Shown: positions 21,456 to 30,121 of the stretch, in pieces | Layout: every line of letters starts with the position of its first letter | Position numbering within the stretch: the stretch's first letter is position 1 | From: Curvibacter gracilis ATCC BAA-807 | GTDB taxonomy: Bacteria > Pseudomonadota > Gammaproteobacteria > Burkholderiales > Burkholderiaceae_C | DNA: 64,000 nt | Assembly: GCF_000518645.1 (NCBI RefSeq) | Contig: NZ_JADZ01000005.1 | Location: forward strand, 124,001-188,000 | Direction: 5' to 3' | Made by a program: the position numbers and the translations under genes | Notes under the pieces: model-generated | The model's database searches: none | What the model saw: only the letters and a program-made list of their open reading frames with translations | What the model was told of the DNA's origin: nothing

Positions 21456-21480
21456 GCAGGGTGGCGGGCGGCCACCCTGC
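21456..21480 (+). terminator. Strong stem-loop after the transporter operon
   Basis: A perfect 10-bp stem GCAGGGTGGC / GCCACCCTGC with a 5-nt loop, 38 bases after livF. No immediate T-run follows, so it may be a weak terminator or an mRNA-end stabiliser. Confidence 0.45.
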
Positions 21481-21556
21481 ACCGAATCAGTTAGGGGTTT
21501 TCCCTTGGGAACCGGCCAAAACCGCCCATTTTGTCCCGGCTGGGACATCCCGGTCG

Positions 21557-21601
21557 TTGCGGTGCAACAAGCTTTCCCTAAAATCAAAATCGCACGATCG
21601 T
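21557..21601 (+). promoter_or_regulatory. Promoter and operator-like palindrome of the beta-oxidation genes
   Basis: TTGCGG (21557-21562), a 16-bp spacer and TAAAAT (21579-21584) form a plausible sigma-70 promoter. The palindrome ACGATCGT (21594-21601) covers the expected start point, a position suited to a repressor of the TetR type used by many acyl-CoA degradation regulons. The regulator is not in the window. Confidence 0.42.
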
Positions 21602-21629
21602 TCTTTTTTATTCATCGAGGAACACCCGC

Positions 21630-23744
21630 ATGACGGCAGAATACAAAGTCCATGGCGATATCGCCGTGATCACCCTGAACAACCCCCCGGTCAACGGCCT
21701 GGGCCTCGCGACCCGCCAGGGCATCGTGGCCGGTCTCGAACAAGCCAATGCCGATGCCGCCGTCAAGGCCATCGTGCTGACCGGCGCTGGCAAGGCCTTC
21801 TCGGGCGGCGCCGACATCAAGGAATTCGGCAGCCCCAAGGCGCTGCAAGAGCCGAACCTGCTGAGCGTGATCGGTGCCGTCGAGAAATCGGCCAAGCCGG
21901 TGGTCGCCGCGGTTCACAGCGTGGCCATGGGGGGCGGCCTGGAGCTGGCCCTGGGCGCGCACTACCGCATCGCGGCACCGGGCACCCAGGTGGCCCTGCC
22001 TGAGGTCAAGCTGGGCCTGATCCCGGGCGCCGGCGGCACACAGCGCCTGCCGCGCGTGCTGGGCGTCGAAACCGCCCTCAACCTGATCGTGAGCGGCGAG
22101 CCCGTCAAGAGCGAGCTGTTGGCCAGCCTGCCGGGCCAGAAGCTGTTCGACAAGCTGGCCGCCTCGGCCGAGTCGCTGCCCGAAGAAGCCCTGGCCCTGG
22201 CCCGCGAAGTGGCCGCCAAGCATGCGGCCGACGGCTCGGCCTTCCCGCTGGTGCGCAACCTGCCTTGCAAACACCCGCTGGGCGACGCCTACTTCCAGTT
22301 TGCCCGCAACATGGTCAAGGGCATGGCCAAGAACTACCCCGCCCCGGGCAAGTGTGTGGACGCCGTGCAGGCCGCCACCCAGAAGAAGTTCGATGACGGC
22401 ATGGTGTTCGAGCGCGACCTCTTCATCAACCTGATGTGGACCCCCGAGTGCCGCGCCCTGCGCCACCTGTTCGTGGCCGAACGCGCTGCCTCCAAGATCC
22501 CCGACGTGGCAGACGACACCCCCAAGCGCGACATCCGCCAGGTGGGCGTGATCGGTGCCGGCACCATGGGTGGCGGCATCACCATGAACTTCCTGAACGC
22601 CGGCATCCCCGTGAAGATGCTGGAAATGAAGCAGGAAGCCCTGGACCGCGGCATCGCCACGATCCGCAAGAACTACGAAGCCCAGGTCAAGAAGGGCAAG
22701 CTCAAGCAGGACAAATACGAGCAGCGCATGAGCCTGCTGAGCACCACCCTGAGCTACGACGACCTGAAGGATGCCGACCTGATCATCGAGGCGGTGTTCG
22801 AGGAAATGGACGTCAAGGAAGCCGTGTTCAAGCAACTCGACGCCGTGGCCAAGCCCGGCGCCATCCTGGCCTCCAACACCTCGACGCTCGACGTCGACAA
22901 GATCGCCTCCTTCACCCAGCGTCCGCAAGACGTGGTGGGCATGCACTTCTTCAGCCCCGCCAACGTGATGAAGCTGCTCGAAGTGGTGCGTGGCAAGGCC
23001 ACCGCCAAGGACGTGCTGGCCACCGTGATGGCCGTGGCCAAGAAGATCAAGAAGACCGCCGTGGTCTCGGGCGTGTGCGATGGTTTCATCGGCAACCGCA
23101 TGATCGAGCAGTACAGCCGCCAGGCCGGTTTCCTGCTCGAAGAAGGCGCCACCCCGGCCCAGGTCGACAAGGCGGTCGAGAAGTTCGGCTTTGCCATGGG
23201 CCCGTTCCGCATGGGCGACCTGGCCGGCAACGACATCGGCTGGGCCATCCGCAAGCGCCGCTACACCGAGAAGCCCGACCTCAAATACAGCAAGACCGCC
23301 GACCTGCTGTGCGAACTGGGCCGCTATGGCCAGAAGACCGGTGCCGGCTGGTACGACTACGTGCCGGGCAAGCGCGACGCCATCCCCAGCCAGCTGGTGG
23401 TCGACATGATCGAGAAGCACCGCAAGGACCTGGGCATCACCCCGCGCAAGATCTCCGACGAAGAGATCGTGCAACGTCTGGTGTTCTCGCTGGTCAACGA
23501 AGCCGCCCACATTCTGGAAGAGGGCATTGCCAGCAAGGCCAGTGACATCGACATGGTGTACCTGACCGGCTATGGCTTCCCGATCTGGCGCGGTGGCCCG
23601 ATGCACTATGCCGATCAGCTGGGCCTGTTCAACGTGGCCGAAGCCATGAAGCGCTTTGCCAAGAACCCGCTCGACGACGCCAAGTTCTGGCAGCCGGCCC
23701 CGCTGCTGGCCCGTCTGGTGGCCGAAGGCAAGACCTTCAACTGA
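21630..23744 (+). CDS. fadB: Bifunctional enoyl-CoA hydratase / 3-hydroxyacyl-CoA dehydrogenase
   Basis: A 704-aa beta-oxidation enzyme. Residues 1-190 are a crotonase domain with SGGADIKEFG, the oxyanion region MGGGLELALGAHYRIA and LPEVKLGLIPGAGGTQRLPR, including the catalytic Glu. The NAD-binding dehydrogenase domain begins near 305 (VGVIGAGTMGGGITM), followed by LIIEAVFEEM, MHFFSPANVMKLLEVVRG with the catalytic His and CDGFIGNRM, then a C-terminal dehydrogenase domain repeat. Architecture and length fit the peroxisomal-type/FadJ-like multifunctional protein. The thiolase is encoded two genes downstream, with an M20 hydrolase between. Confidence 0.93.
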   Translation: MTAEYKVHGDIAVITLNNPPVNGLGLATRQGIVAGLEQANADAAVKAIVLTGAGKAFSGGADIKEFGSPKALQEPNLLSVIGAVEKSAKPVVAAVHSVAMGGGLELALGAHYRIAAPGTQVALPEVKLGLIPGAGGTQRLPRVLGVETALNLIVSGEPVKSELLASLPGQKLFDKLAASAESLPEEALALAREVAAKHAADGSAFPLVRNLPCKHPLGDAYFQFARNMVKGMAKNYPAPGKCVDAVQAATQKKFDDGMVFERDLFINLMWTPECRALRHLFVAERAASKIPDVADDTPKRDIRQVGVIGAGTMGGGITMNFLNAGIPVKMLEMKQEALDRGIATIRKNYEAQVKKGKLKQDKYEQRMSLLSTTLSYDDLKDADLIIEAVFEEMDVKEAVFKQLDAVAKPGAILASNTSTLDVDKIASFTQRPQDVVGMHFFSPANVMKLLEVVRGKATAKDVLATVMAVAKKIKKTAVVSGVCDGFIGNRMIEQYSRQAGFLLEEGATPAQVDKAVEKFGFAMGPFRMGDLAGNDIGWAIRKRRYTEKPDLKYSKTADLLCELGRYGQKTGAGWYDYVPGKRDAIPSQLVVDMIEKHRKDLGITPRKISDEEIVQRLVFSLVNEAAHILEEGIASKASDIDMVYLTGYGFPIWRGGPMHYADQLGLFNVAEAMKRFAKNPLDDAKFWQPAPLLARLVAEGKTFN

Positions 23745-23770
23745 GCGCGGCCGTCAGCCCCTGAAACGAC

Positions 23771-25240
23771 ATGAGCCTCAAGCGAATCTCCCTGGCCGTG
23801 CTGGTGCTGTGCGCCGGCCTGGGTGCGGCGGTGGTGGGCAACACCCTGCTCAAGCCCTCGCGCCAATTGGCGGTGGAACGCATCGAGCCCCCACGGGTCG
23901 ATGCCGATGCCGCGGCGCGGCGCCTGGCCGGAGCGGTTCGCATCCAGACCGTGTCGTCGGAAGCCGATGCCCAACTCAACGCCGCCGAGTTCGACCGGCT
24001 GCACGCCTACCTGGCCGAGCAGTTTCCGCGGGTGCACCAACAGCTCAAGCTGGAGCGCTTTGGCGCCCACAGCCTGATGTTCACCTGGGCCGGCAGCGAC
24101 CCCAAAGCCTTGCCGCTGGCCCTGATGGCCCACCAGGACGTGGTGCCCATCGCCCCCGGCACCGAAGCCAAATGGACCGTACCCCCTTTCGAGGGGCGCA
24201 TCCAGGACGGCTTCGTCTGGGGCCGGGGCGCCTGGGACGACAAGGGCAACCTGCTGGCCCAACTGGAAGCCATCGAGTCCTTGCTGGCCAGCGGTTTCCA
24301 GCCTCGTCAGACGGTGTACCTGCTGTCGGGCGGTGACGAAGAGGTCGGTGGTGCCGGGGCGCGCGAGATGGCCCAGGTGCTGAAACAGCGCGGCATCCAG
24401 TTCGACTTCATCCTGGACGAAGGCCTGCTGGTCACTGAAGGGGTGTTGCCCGGCCTGCAAGGGCCGGCGGCGCTCATCGGTGTGGCAGAAAAGGGCATCG
24501 GCACCTGGCAGCTCAGCGTCGACACGGCCCCAGGGCATTCGTCGATGCCGCCGCCCCAGACCGCCATCGGCATGCTGAGCAAGGCCTTGACGCAACTCGA
24601 GGCGAACCAACTGCCCGCAGGCGTGACCGGCGTGGCCCAGGACCTGTTCGACACCCTGGCCCCCGAGATGACCGGCGTGAACCGCGTGCTGCTGTCCAAC
24701 CTGTGGCTGTTCGGGCCGCTGGTGCGACAGCAACTCGAAAAATCACCCAGCTCGAACGCCATGCTGCGCACCACCACGGCCCTGACCATCGTCAACGCCG
24801 GCAACAAGCTCAACGTGCTGCCCGGCCATGCCGAAGCCACGGTGAACTTCCGCCTGCTGCCCGGCGACAGCCTGGACTCGGTGGAACAGCACGTGAAGAC
24901 CGTGGTGGCCAACGAGGCGGTGCAACTGCAGCGCCTGCGCGACAGCGCCGAGCCCTCGGCCGTCTCGCCCACCTCGGCACGGGGCTACCAGCTCATCAAC
25001 CGCACGGTGCGCGAGCTGTTTGCAGGCGCCGTCGTGGCCCCGGGCCTGATGGTGGGGGGCACCGACTCGCGCTTCTTCGGCGACCTCAGCCGCAACATCT
25101 ACAAGTTCTCGCCGGTGCGTGCGCACCCCGAAGACTTGCCACGCTTCCATGGCACCAACGAGCGCATCTCGGTGAGCAATTACGTGGAAGCGATCCAGTT
25201 CTATCAACAACTGCTGCGCAATGCCTCCAAGGCTTCGTGA
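23771..25240 (+). CDS. M20-family metallohydrolase, CPS1/PM20D1-like
   Basis: A 489-aa zinc hydrolase of the M20 family resembling yeast carboxypeptidase S and mammalian PM20D1, which cleaves or forms N-acyl amino acids. The N-terminus is a membrane anchor or signal (residues 5-25, ISLAVLVLCAGLGAAVVG). Zinc ligands and catalytic residues are intact: H121 and D123 in AHQDVVP, D156/D157 in WDDKG, E190/E191 in GDEEVGG, DEGL, and the late His in FHGTNERIS. It lies 26 bp after the hydratase/dehydrogenase gene and 40 bp before the thiolase, so it is likely cotranscribed. An amidohydrolase releasing a fatty acid would fit, but that is inference. Confidence 0.85.
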   Translation: MSLKRISLAVLVLCAGLGAAVVGNTLLKPSRQLAVERIEPPRVDADAAARRLAGAVRIQTVSSEADAQLNAAEFDRLHAYLAEQFPRVHQQLKLERFGAHSLMFTWAGSDPKALPLALMAHQDVVPIAPGTEAKWTVPPFEGRIQDGFVWGRGAWDDKGNLLAQLEAIESLLASGFQPRQTVYLLSGGDEEVGGAGAREMAQVLKQRGIQFDFILDEGLLVTEGVLPGLQGPAALIGVAEKGIGTWQLSVDTAPGHSSMPPPQTAIGMLSKALTQLEANQLPAGVTGVAQDLFDTLAPEMTGVNRVLLSNLWLFGPLVRQQLEKSPSSNAMLRTTTALTIVNAGNKLNVLPGHAEATVNFRLLPGDSLDSVEQHVKTVVANEAVQLQRLRDSAEPSAVSPTSARGYQLINRTVRELFAGAVVAPGLMVGGTDSRFFGDLSRNIYKFSPVRAHPEDLPRFHGTNERISVSNYVEAIQFYQQLLRNASKAS

Positions 25241-25280
25241 GCACAGCCGAACCCCATAACCGACAGAAAGGCACTCCGCC

Positions 25281-26456
25281 ATGACCAAGGCCGTTATTGT
25301 TTCCACCGCCCGCACCCCGCTTGCCAAGAGCTGGAAGGGTTCGTTCAACATGACCCATGGCGCCACCCTGGGTGGCCATGCCGTCAAGCACGCCATCGCG
25401 CGGGCCGGCATCGATGCCGCCCACGTCGAGGACGTCATCATGGGCTGCGCCAACCCCGAAGGGGCGACCGGCGCCAACATCGCGCGCCAGATCGCCCTGA
25501 TGGCCGGCTGCCCCGTGAATGTGTCGGGCCTGACGGTGAACCGTTTTTGCTCCTCGGGCCTGCAGACCATCGCCCTGGCATCGCAGCGCATCATCGCGGG
25601 CGAAGGCGAGGTGTACGTGGCCGGTGGCGTTGAAAGCATCTCCTGCGTGCAGCAGGAAATGAACCAGCACATGCTGTCCGACCCGGCCCTGCTGAAGATC
25701 AAGCCCGAAATCTACTGGTCCATGCTGCAGACCGCCGAACAGGTGGCCAAGCGCTACAACATCGGCCGCGATGTGATGGACGAGTACGGCGCCGCCAGCC
25801 AGCAAAAAGCCTGCGCCGCCCAGGCCGCCGGCCTGTTCGATGCCGAAATCGCCCCCATCACCGTGACCGCCGGCGTGGCCGACCCCGTGATGGGCCTGCG
25901 CACCAAGGAGGTGACCGTGAGCCGCGACGAAGGCACCCGCGAAGGCACCACCAAGGAAGGCATCAGCGGCATCAAGCCCGCCATGCCCGGTGGCCTTATC
26001 TCGGCCGGCAATGCCAGCCAGTTCTCTGACGGCGCCGGCGCCTGCGTGGTGGTCAGCGAAGAGTACGCCGCCCGCCACAACCTGCAGCCGCTGGGCCGCT
26101 TCCTGGGCTTTGCCGTGGCCGGTTGCGAGCCTGACGAGATGGGCATCGGCCCGGTCTTCGCCGTGCCCAAGGTGCTGGACCGCCTGGGCCTGAAGGTCAG
26201 CGACATCGACCTGTGGGAGCTGAACGAAGCCTTTGCCGTGCAGGTGATCTACTGCCGTGACAAGCTGGGCATTCCGGCCGACCGCCTCAACGTGAACGGT
26301 GGCGCCATCGCCCTGGGTCACCCCTATGGTGTGAGCGGCCAGCGTCTGACCGGCCACGCCCTGATCGAAGGCAAGCGCCGCGGCGCCAAGCGCGTGGCCG
26401 TGACCATGTGCATTGGCGGCGGCATGGGCGCTGCCGGCATCTTCGAAGTGCTCTGA
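25281..26456 (+). CDS. Acetyl-CoA C-acyltransferase (thiolase)
   Basis: A 391-aa thiolase. The nucleophile C90 lies in [10 protein letters not shown]347 in [11 protein letters not shown] and the general-acid C377 in MCIGGGMG. The covering loop ([15 protein letters not shown]) is like FadA/degradative thiolases rather than the biosynthetic PhaA type. It completes the beta-oxidation set with the upstream bifunctional enzyme and the downstream acyl-CoA dehydrogenase. No signal peptide. Confidence 0.94.
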   Translation: MTKAVIVSTARTPLAKSWKGSFNMTHGATLGGHAVKHAIARAGIDAAHVEDVIMGCANPEGATGANIARQIALMAGCPVNVSGLTVNRFCSSGLQTIALASQRIIAGEGEVYVAGGVESISCVQQEMNQHMLSDPALLKIKPEIYWSMLQTAEQVAKRYNIGRDVMDEYGAASQQKACAAQAAGLFDAEIAPITVTAGVADPVMGLRTKEVTVSRDEGTREGTTKEGISGIKPAMPGGLISAGNASQFSDGAGACVVVSEEYAARHNLQPLGRFLGFAVAGCEPDEMGIGPVFAVPKVLDRLGLKVSDIDLWELNEAFAVQVIYCRDKLGIPADRLNVNGGAIALGHPYGVSGQRLTGHALIEGKRRGAKRVAVTMCIGGGMGAAGIFEVL

Positions 26457-26591
26457 CCCTGTCACAGCCCCGGGGCCGCGACCCGAGCCGGCTCCGGCCC
26501 TGGTGCCGACACGGGGCTCGCAGCCCCTGCGGCCTGCCTCCGGCACCTGTCTGGCTGCCGGTCTCTCCCACCCACGCCCAGAGTCCACGCC

Positions 26592-28418
26592 ATGAGCCTC
26601 CGTTCCAGCATCGATTTCCTTCTGTTCCAGTGGCTGCAAGCCGACAACCTGAACCAGCGCGAGCGCTTTGCGGACCACAGCCGCGACACCTTTGACGCGG
26701 TGCTGGACACCTGCGAGCGCATCGCGCGTGAGAAATACGCCCCCTTCAATCGCCTGGTGGACACCCAGGAGCCGCATTTCGACGGCGAAAAGGTGACCTT
26801 GCCCCAGGCCACCCACGATGCGCAGAAGGCCTACGCCGAATCGGGCATGCTGAGTGCCGCGCAGGATTACGACTGGGGCGGCATGCAACTGCCCTACACG
26901 GTGGAGTCTGCTGCCAACGCCTTTTTCGGCTGCGCCTCGGTCAGCATCGGCTCGGGCATGTTGACCACCGGCAATGCCAACCTGCTGATGGCCCATGGCA
27001 CCGAGTTGCAGAAGCAGGTCTTTGCCAAGAACGAATTCGCTGGCCGCTGGTCGGGCACCATGTGCCTGTCCGAGCCACAGGCCGGCTCCAGCCTCAGCGA
27101 CGTGGCCACCCGGGCCGTGCCCGATGGCGAAGGGCTCGAGGCCGATCCGCTGGGCCCGCGCTACCGCCTCAAGGGCAACAAGATGTGGATCTCGGCCGGC
27201 GAACATGAGCTGACCGAGAACATCATCCACCTGGTGCTGGCCAAGATCCCGGGTCCCGATGGCAAGACCATCCCGGGCGTGAAGGGCATCTCGCTGTTCA
27301 TCGTGCCCAAGAAGCTGGTCGACACCGAGGGCCGCCTGACCGGCGAACGCAATGACGTGGCCCTGGCCGGGCTGAACCACAAGCTGGGCTGGCGGGGCAC
27401 CACCAACACCTTGCTCAACTTTGGCGAGGGCAAGTTCCAGCCGGGCGGGCAGGGCGGGGCGGTGGGCTACCTGGTGGGGCGCCCGGGTGAAGGCCTGAAA
27501 TGCATGTTCCACATGATGAACGAGGCCCGCATCGGCGTGGGCATGGCAGCCACCATGCTGGGCATGGCGGGCTACCTGGCCTCGCTGGATTACGCCCGCA
27601 ACCGGCCCCAGGGCCGGCCCATGGGCGTGGGCGGCAAGGACGCGGCCCAGCCGCAGATCCGCATCATCGAGCACGCCGACGTCAAGCGCATGCTGCTGGC
27701 CCAGAAGTCCTACTGCGAAGGGGCCTTGGCCCTGGAGCTGTACTGCGCCCGCCTGGTCGATGAACAACACACCGGCGCCCCCGAGGCGGCCGACGATGCC
27801 CGGCTGCTGCTGGAGGTGCTGACCCCCATTGCCAAGAGCTGGCCCAGCGAGTGGTGCCTGGAGGCCAATTCGCTGGCCATCCAGGTGCATGGGGGCTATG
27901 GCTACACCCGCGACTTCCCGGTGGAGCAGTACTGGCGCGACAACCGCCTGAACATGATCCACGAAGGCACCCACGGCATCCAGGCCATGGACCTGCTGGG
28001 GCGCAAGGTCTTGATGGAAAACGGCCGTGGCCTGCAACTGCTGGCGGCCCGCATCAACAGCACCATCGAACGGGCCCTGCAGCAGCCCGAGCTCGCCGCC
28101 CATGCCAACGCACTGGCTGCCGCCTTGCAGCACGTGGGGGCGGCCACCAAGGCGGCCTGGGCCACGGGCGTGCCCACCGATGCCCTGGCCAATGCCGTGC
28201 CCTACCTGCAGGCCTTCGGCCACACGGTGCTGGCCTGGATCTGGCTCGATGTGGCCCTGGCCGTGCGGGCCAGCGGCAGCAGCGACGCGACGGCCCAGGG
28301 CCGACTGGCCGCCACCCGCTTCTTCTTCCACTACGAGCTGCCCAAGATCGGGGCCTGGCTGCGGGTGGTCGAGACCCGCGACCAGACCTGCGCCGAGTTG
28401 CCTGAAGACGCCTTCTGA
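26592..28418 (+). CDS. Acyl-CoA dehydrogenase with C-terminal ACDH extension
   Basis: A 608-aa FAD-dependent acyl-CoA dehydrogenase of the longer class (normal ACADs are about 380 aa), with an N-terminal helical segment, the FAD/CoA core and a C-terminal ACDH_C-like domain after about residue 470. Motifs include MCLSEPQAGSSLSDV, GNKMWISAGEHE, MNEARIGVGMAA and the late VHGGYGYTRDFPVEQYWRD; a Glu in YEGTHG-type context reads IHEGTHGIQAMDLLGRK here. It introduces the 2,3-double bond in acyl-CoA; electrons go to ETF. Located 135 bp after the thiolase. Confidence 0.93.
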   Translation: MSLRSSIDFLLFQWLQADNLNQRERFADHSRDTFDAVLDTCERIAREKYAPFNRLVDTQEPHFDGEKVTLPQATHDAQKAYAESGMLSAAQDYDWGGMQLPYTVESAANAFFGCASVSIGSGMLTTGNANLLMAHGTELQKQVFAKNEFAGRWSGTMCLSEPQAGSSLSDVATRAVPDGEGLEADPLGPRYRLKGNKMWISAGEHELTENIIHLVLAKIPGPDGKTIPGVKGISLFIVPKKLVDTEGRLTGERNDVALAGLNHKLGWRGTTNTLLNFGEGKFQPGGQGGAVGYLVGRPGEGLKCMFHMMNEARIGVGMAATMLGMAGYLASLDYARNRPQGRPMGVGGKDAAQPQIRIIEHADVKRMLLAQKSYCEGALALELYCARLVDEQHTGAPEAADDARLLLEVLTPIAKSWPSEWCLEANSLAIQVHGGYGYTRDFPVEQYWRDNRLNMIHEGTHGIQAMDLLGRKVLMENGRGLQLLAARINSTIERALQQPELAAHANALAAALQHVGAATKAAWATGVPTDALANAVPYLQAFGHTVLAWIWLDVALAVRASGSSDATAQGRLAATRFFFHYELPKIGAWLRVVETRDQTCAELPEDAF

Positions 28419-28429
28419 GGGCCTGTGCC

Positions 28430-28651
28430 ATGGCCCTGTTGCGTGTCAGCCCCCGCCTGTTGCTGCGCCTGCAGCAGCTCATCTGGTGGCTGATCTACGG
28501 CGGGCTGCTGAGCGCCGTGCTGGGCCTGGCCACCGAGCGCATCGCGCCGGGGCAGGGTGAGGCGCTGCTGCTCTGGGGCGGCCTGGCCGCCGTGCTGGGC
28601 GTGCTGCTGATCCTGGTGCGCGCCGCCTTGCAGGCCCGCGAGGACGCCTGA
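28430..28651 (+). CDS. Small two-helix membrane protein of unknown function
   Basis: A 73-aa protein starting 11 bases after the acyl-CoA dehydrogenase stop. Two hydrophobic helices are visible (about 16-33, LIWWLIYGGLLSAVLGLA, and 46-64, LLLWGGLAAVLGVLLILV) with an Arg-rich N-terminus. It is not a recognised family. Position argues that it is a real gene in the operon, perhaps a membrane accessory, but nothing supports a function. Confidence 0.5.
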   Translation: MALLRVSPRLLLRLQQLIWWLIYGGLLSAVLGLATERIAPGQGEALLLWGGLAAVLGVLLILVRAALQAREDA

Positions 28652-28712
28652 GGGCCCGGCGGTATCGCCGCCGAGACAGGTGGCAAGGCCCGGAATGCCC
28701 AGAATCCTTCTC

Positions 28713-28737
28713 ATTCCATTCGATTCCGTTCCATTCT
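28713..28737. repeat. Short ATTCC-type pentamer repeat
   Basis: Five imperfect copies of ATTCC/ATTCG/GTTCC occur in the 150-bp gap before the SDR gene. It is a low-complexity spacer, perhaps prone to slippage. Confidence 0.4.
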
Positions 28738-28801
28738 TTTTTGACCCCGGCTTGAGCCCGGCCCGCGCCGGGTTCGCCATCCAACAGCAGGAGACATCGA
28801 C

Positions 28802-29593
28802 ATGACCCGCAAAGTGCAACAACTTTTCGATCTGCAAGGCCGCACCGCCCTGGTGACCGGCGGCTCGCGCGGCCTGGGCCTGCAACTGGCCCACGCCCTG
28901 GGCGAGGCCGGTGCCCGCATCGTGCTGAGCTCGCGCAAGGCCGAAGACCTGGAAGAGGCCGCAGCCGAGCTCAAGGCCGCCGGCATCGACGCCAGCTGGA
29001 TTGCCGCTGACTGCGCCCGCGAGGACGACATCCGCCGCCTGGCCGATGAATCCATCGCCCGCCTGGGCCACATCGACATCCTGGTGAACAACGCCGGCGC
29101 TGCCTGGGGCTCGCCCGCCGAAGACCACCCGGTAGAGGCCTGGGACAAGGTCATGAACCTCAATGTGCGCGGCTATTTCATCCTCAGCCAACACGTGGCC
29201 AAGCACAGCATGATTGCCCGCAAAAAGGGCAGCATCATCAACCTGGCCTCCATCGCAGGCCTGGGCGGCAACCCCAAGGGCATGAACACCATCGCCTACA
29301 ACACCTCCAAGGGGGCGGTGATCAACTTCACCCGCGCCCTGGCGGCCGAATGGGGCCAGCACAACATCCGCGTCAATGCGATCTGCCCGGGCTTCTTCCC
29401 GAGCAAGATGACCGTGGGCACGCTCAAGGCCCTGGGCGAGGAGCGCCTGGCCGCCCATGCCCCCTTGGGCCGCCTGGGCGACGATGAAGACCTGAAGGGC
29501 CTGTGCCTGCTGTATGCCTCGGACGCGGGCAAGCACATCACCGGGCAGTGGCTGGCGGTCGATGGCGGTACCTCGATCGTGACGGCGGGCTGA
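28802..29593 (+). CDS. Short-chain dehydrogenase/reductase (SDR)
   Basis: A 263-aa classical SDR. The NADP-binding TGGSRGLG is at residues 20-27, NNAGA near 97, and the catalytic Ser...Tyr-x3-Lys is present as LASIAGLGG and YNTSKGAV. It resembles gluconate 5-dehydrogenase/3-oxoacyl-reductase types. Basic Ser-Arg after the glycine motif and SSRKAED after beta-2 favour NADPH. It starts a second part of the acyl-CoA block; a 3-hydroxyacyl or alcohol substrate is plausible but unproven. Confidence 0.9.
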   Translation: MTRKVQQLFDLQGRTALVTGGSRGLGLQLAHALGEAGARIVLSSRKAEDLEEAAAELKAAGIDASWIAADCAREDDIRRLADESIARLGHIDILVNNAGAAWGSPAEDHPVEAWDKVMNLNVRGYFILSQHVAKHSMIARKKGSIINLASIAGLGGNPKGMNTIAYNTSKGAVINFTRALAAEWGQHNIRVNAICPGFFPSKMTVGTLKALGEERLAAHAPLGRLGDDEDLKGLCLLYASDAGKHITGQWLAVDGGTSIVTAG

Positions 29594-29605
29594 AAATGCC
29601 CTGAA

Positions 29606-29627
29606 CAGGGCGCACACTGGCGCCCTG
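29606..29627 (+). other. Stem-loop between SDR and thioesterase genes
   Basis: The 8-bp perfect stem CAGGGCGC / GCGCCCTG with a 6-nt loop ends just before the thioesterase start; a five-T run follows at 29641-29645. It could be an attenuator or an mRNA-processing site. Confidence 0.35.
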
Positions 29628-29634
29628 CATTCTC

Positions 29635-30066
29635 ATGGACCTTTTTATGAGCTTTGGCGTCGAAATCCCTTTTGTCACCCTGCTGGGGTTTGAACTCACC
29701 CTTTTTGAAGGCGGCCATTCCGAGATCGTGTACCAGCCCCGGCCCGAGCACATGAACTCGTTTCAGGTGGCGCACGGCGGCTCGATCATGACCTTGCTGG
29801 ACGTGACCATGGCCACGGCGGCGCGCAGCGTGGCCCCCGACATGGGGGTGGTGACCATCGAAATGAAGACCAGCTTCATGCGCCCGGGCACCGGTCGACT
29901 GACCGGCAAGGGGCGCCTGATGCACCGCACCCGCAGCATGGCTTTCACCGAAGCCACTGTTTACAACGAAGCCGGCGAGGCCTGTGCCCATTCGACCGGC
30001 ACCTTCAAGTACGTGAAACGCACCGAGACGCCGGGCCAGGGCCCGGCGGCCGTGTCGACCGACTGA
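29635..30066 (+). CDS. PaaI-type hotdog acyl-CoA thioesterase
   Basis: A 143-aa single hotdog-fold protein. The family helix and nucleophile region reads VAHGGSIMTLLDVTMATAAR, with strands VVTIEMKTSFMRPG and RTRSMAFTEATVYN. Members hydrolyse acyl- or aryl-CoA thioesters. A second start at 29647 (MSFGVEIPF) is possible and lies after the T-run; neither has a strong ribosome site. The position between the SDR and an NADP oxidoreductase suits a CoA-recycling role in this catabolic block. Confidence 0.88.
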   Translation: MDLFMSFGVEIPFVTLLGFELTLFEGGHSEIVYQPRPEHMNSFQVAHGGSIMTLLDVTMATAARSVAPDMGVVTIEMKTSFMRPGTGRLTGKGRLMHRTRSMAFTEATVYNEAGEACAHSTGTFKYVKRTETPGQGPAAVSTD

Positions 30067-30121
30067 AACACCCACAGCCTACCCAAACCAGGCCGCCGCG
30101 GCGGCCGAACCGGAGAACCCC

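Noticed and set aside
21612-23606. Open frame of 664 codons on the minus strand
   Set aside because: Antisense to the bifunctional beta-oxidation gene; no recognisable motif.
25086-28331. Open frame of 1081 codons on the minus strand
   Set aside because: It is antisense to the thiolase and acyl-CoA dehydrogenase genes, has a low-complexity Gly/His/Gln composition and matches no family; long antisense frames are common in high-G+C DNA.
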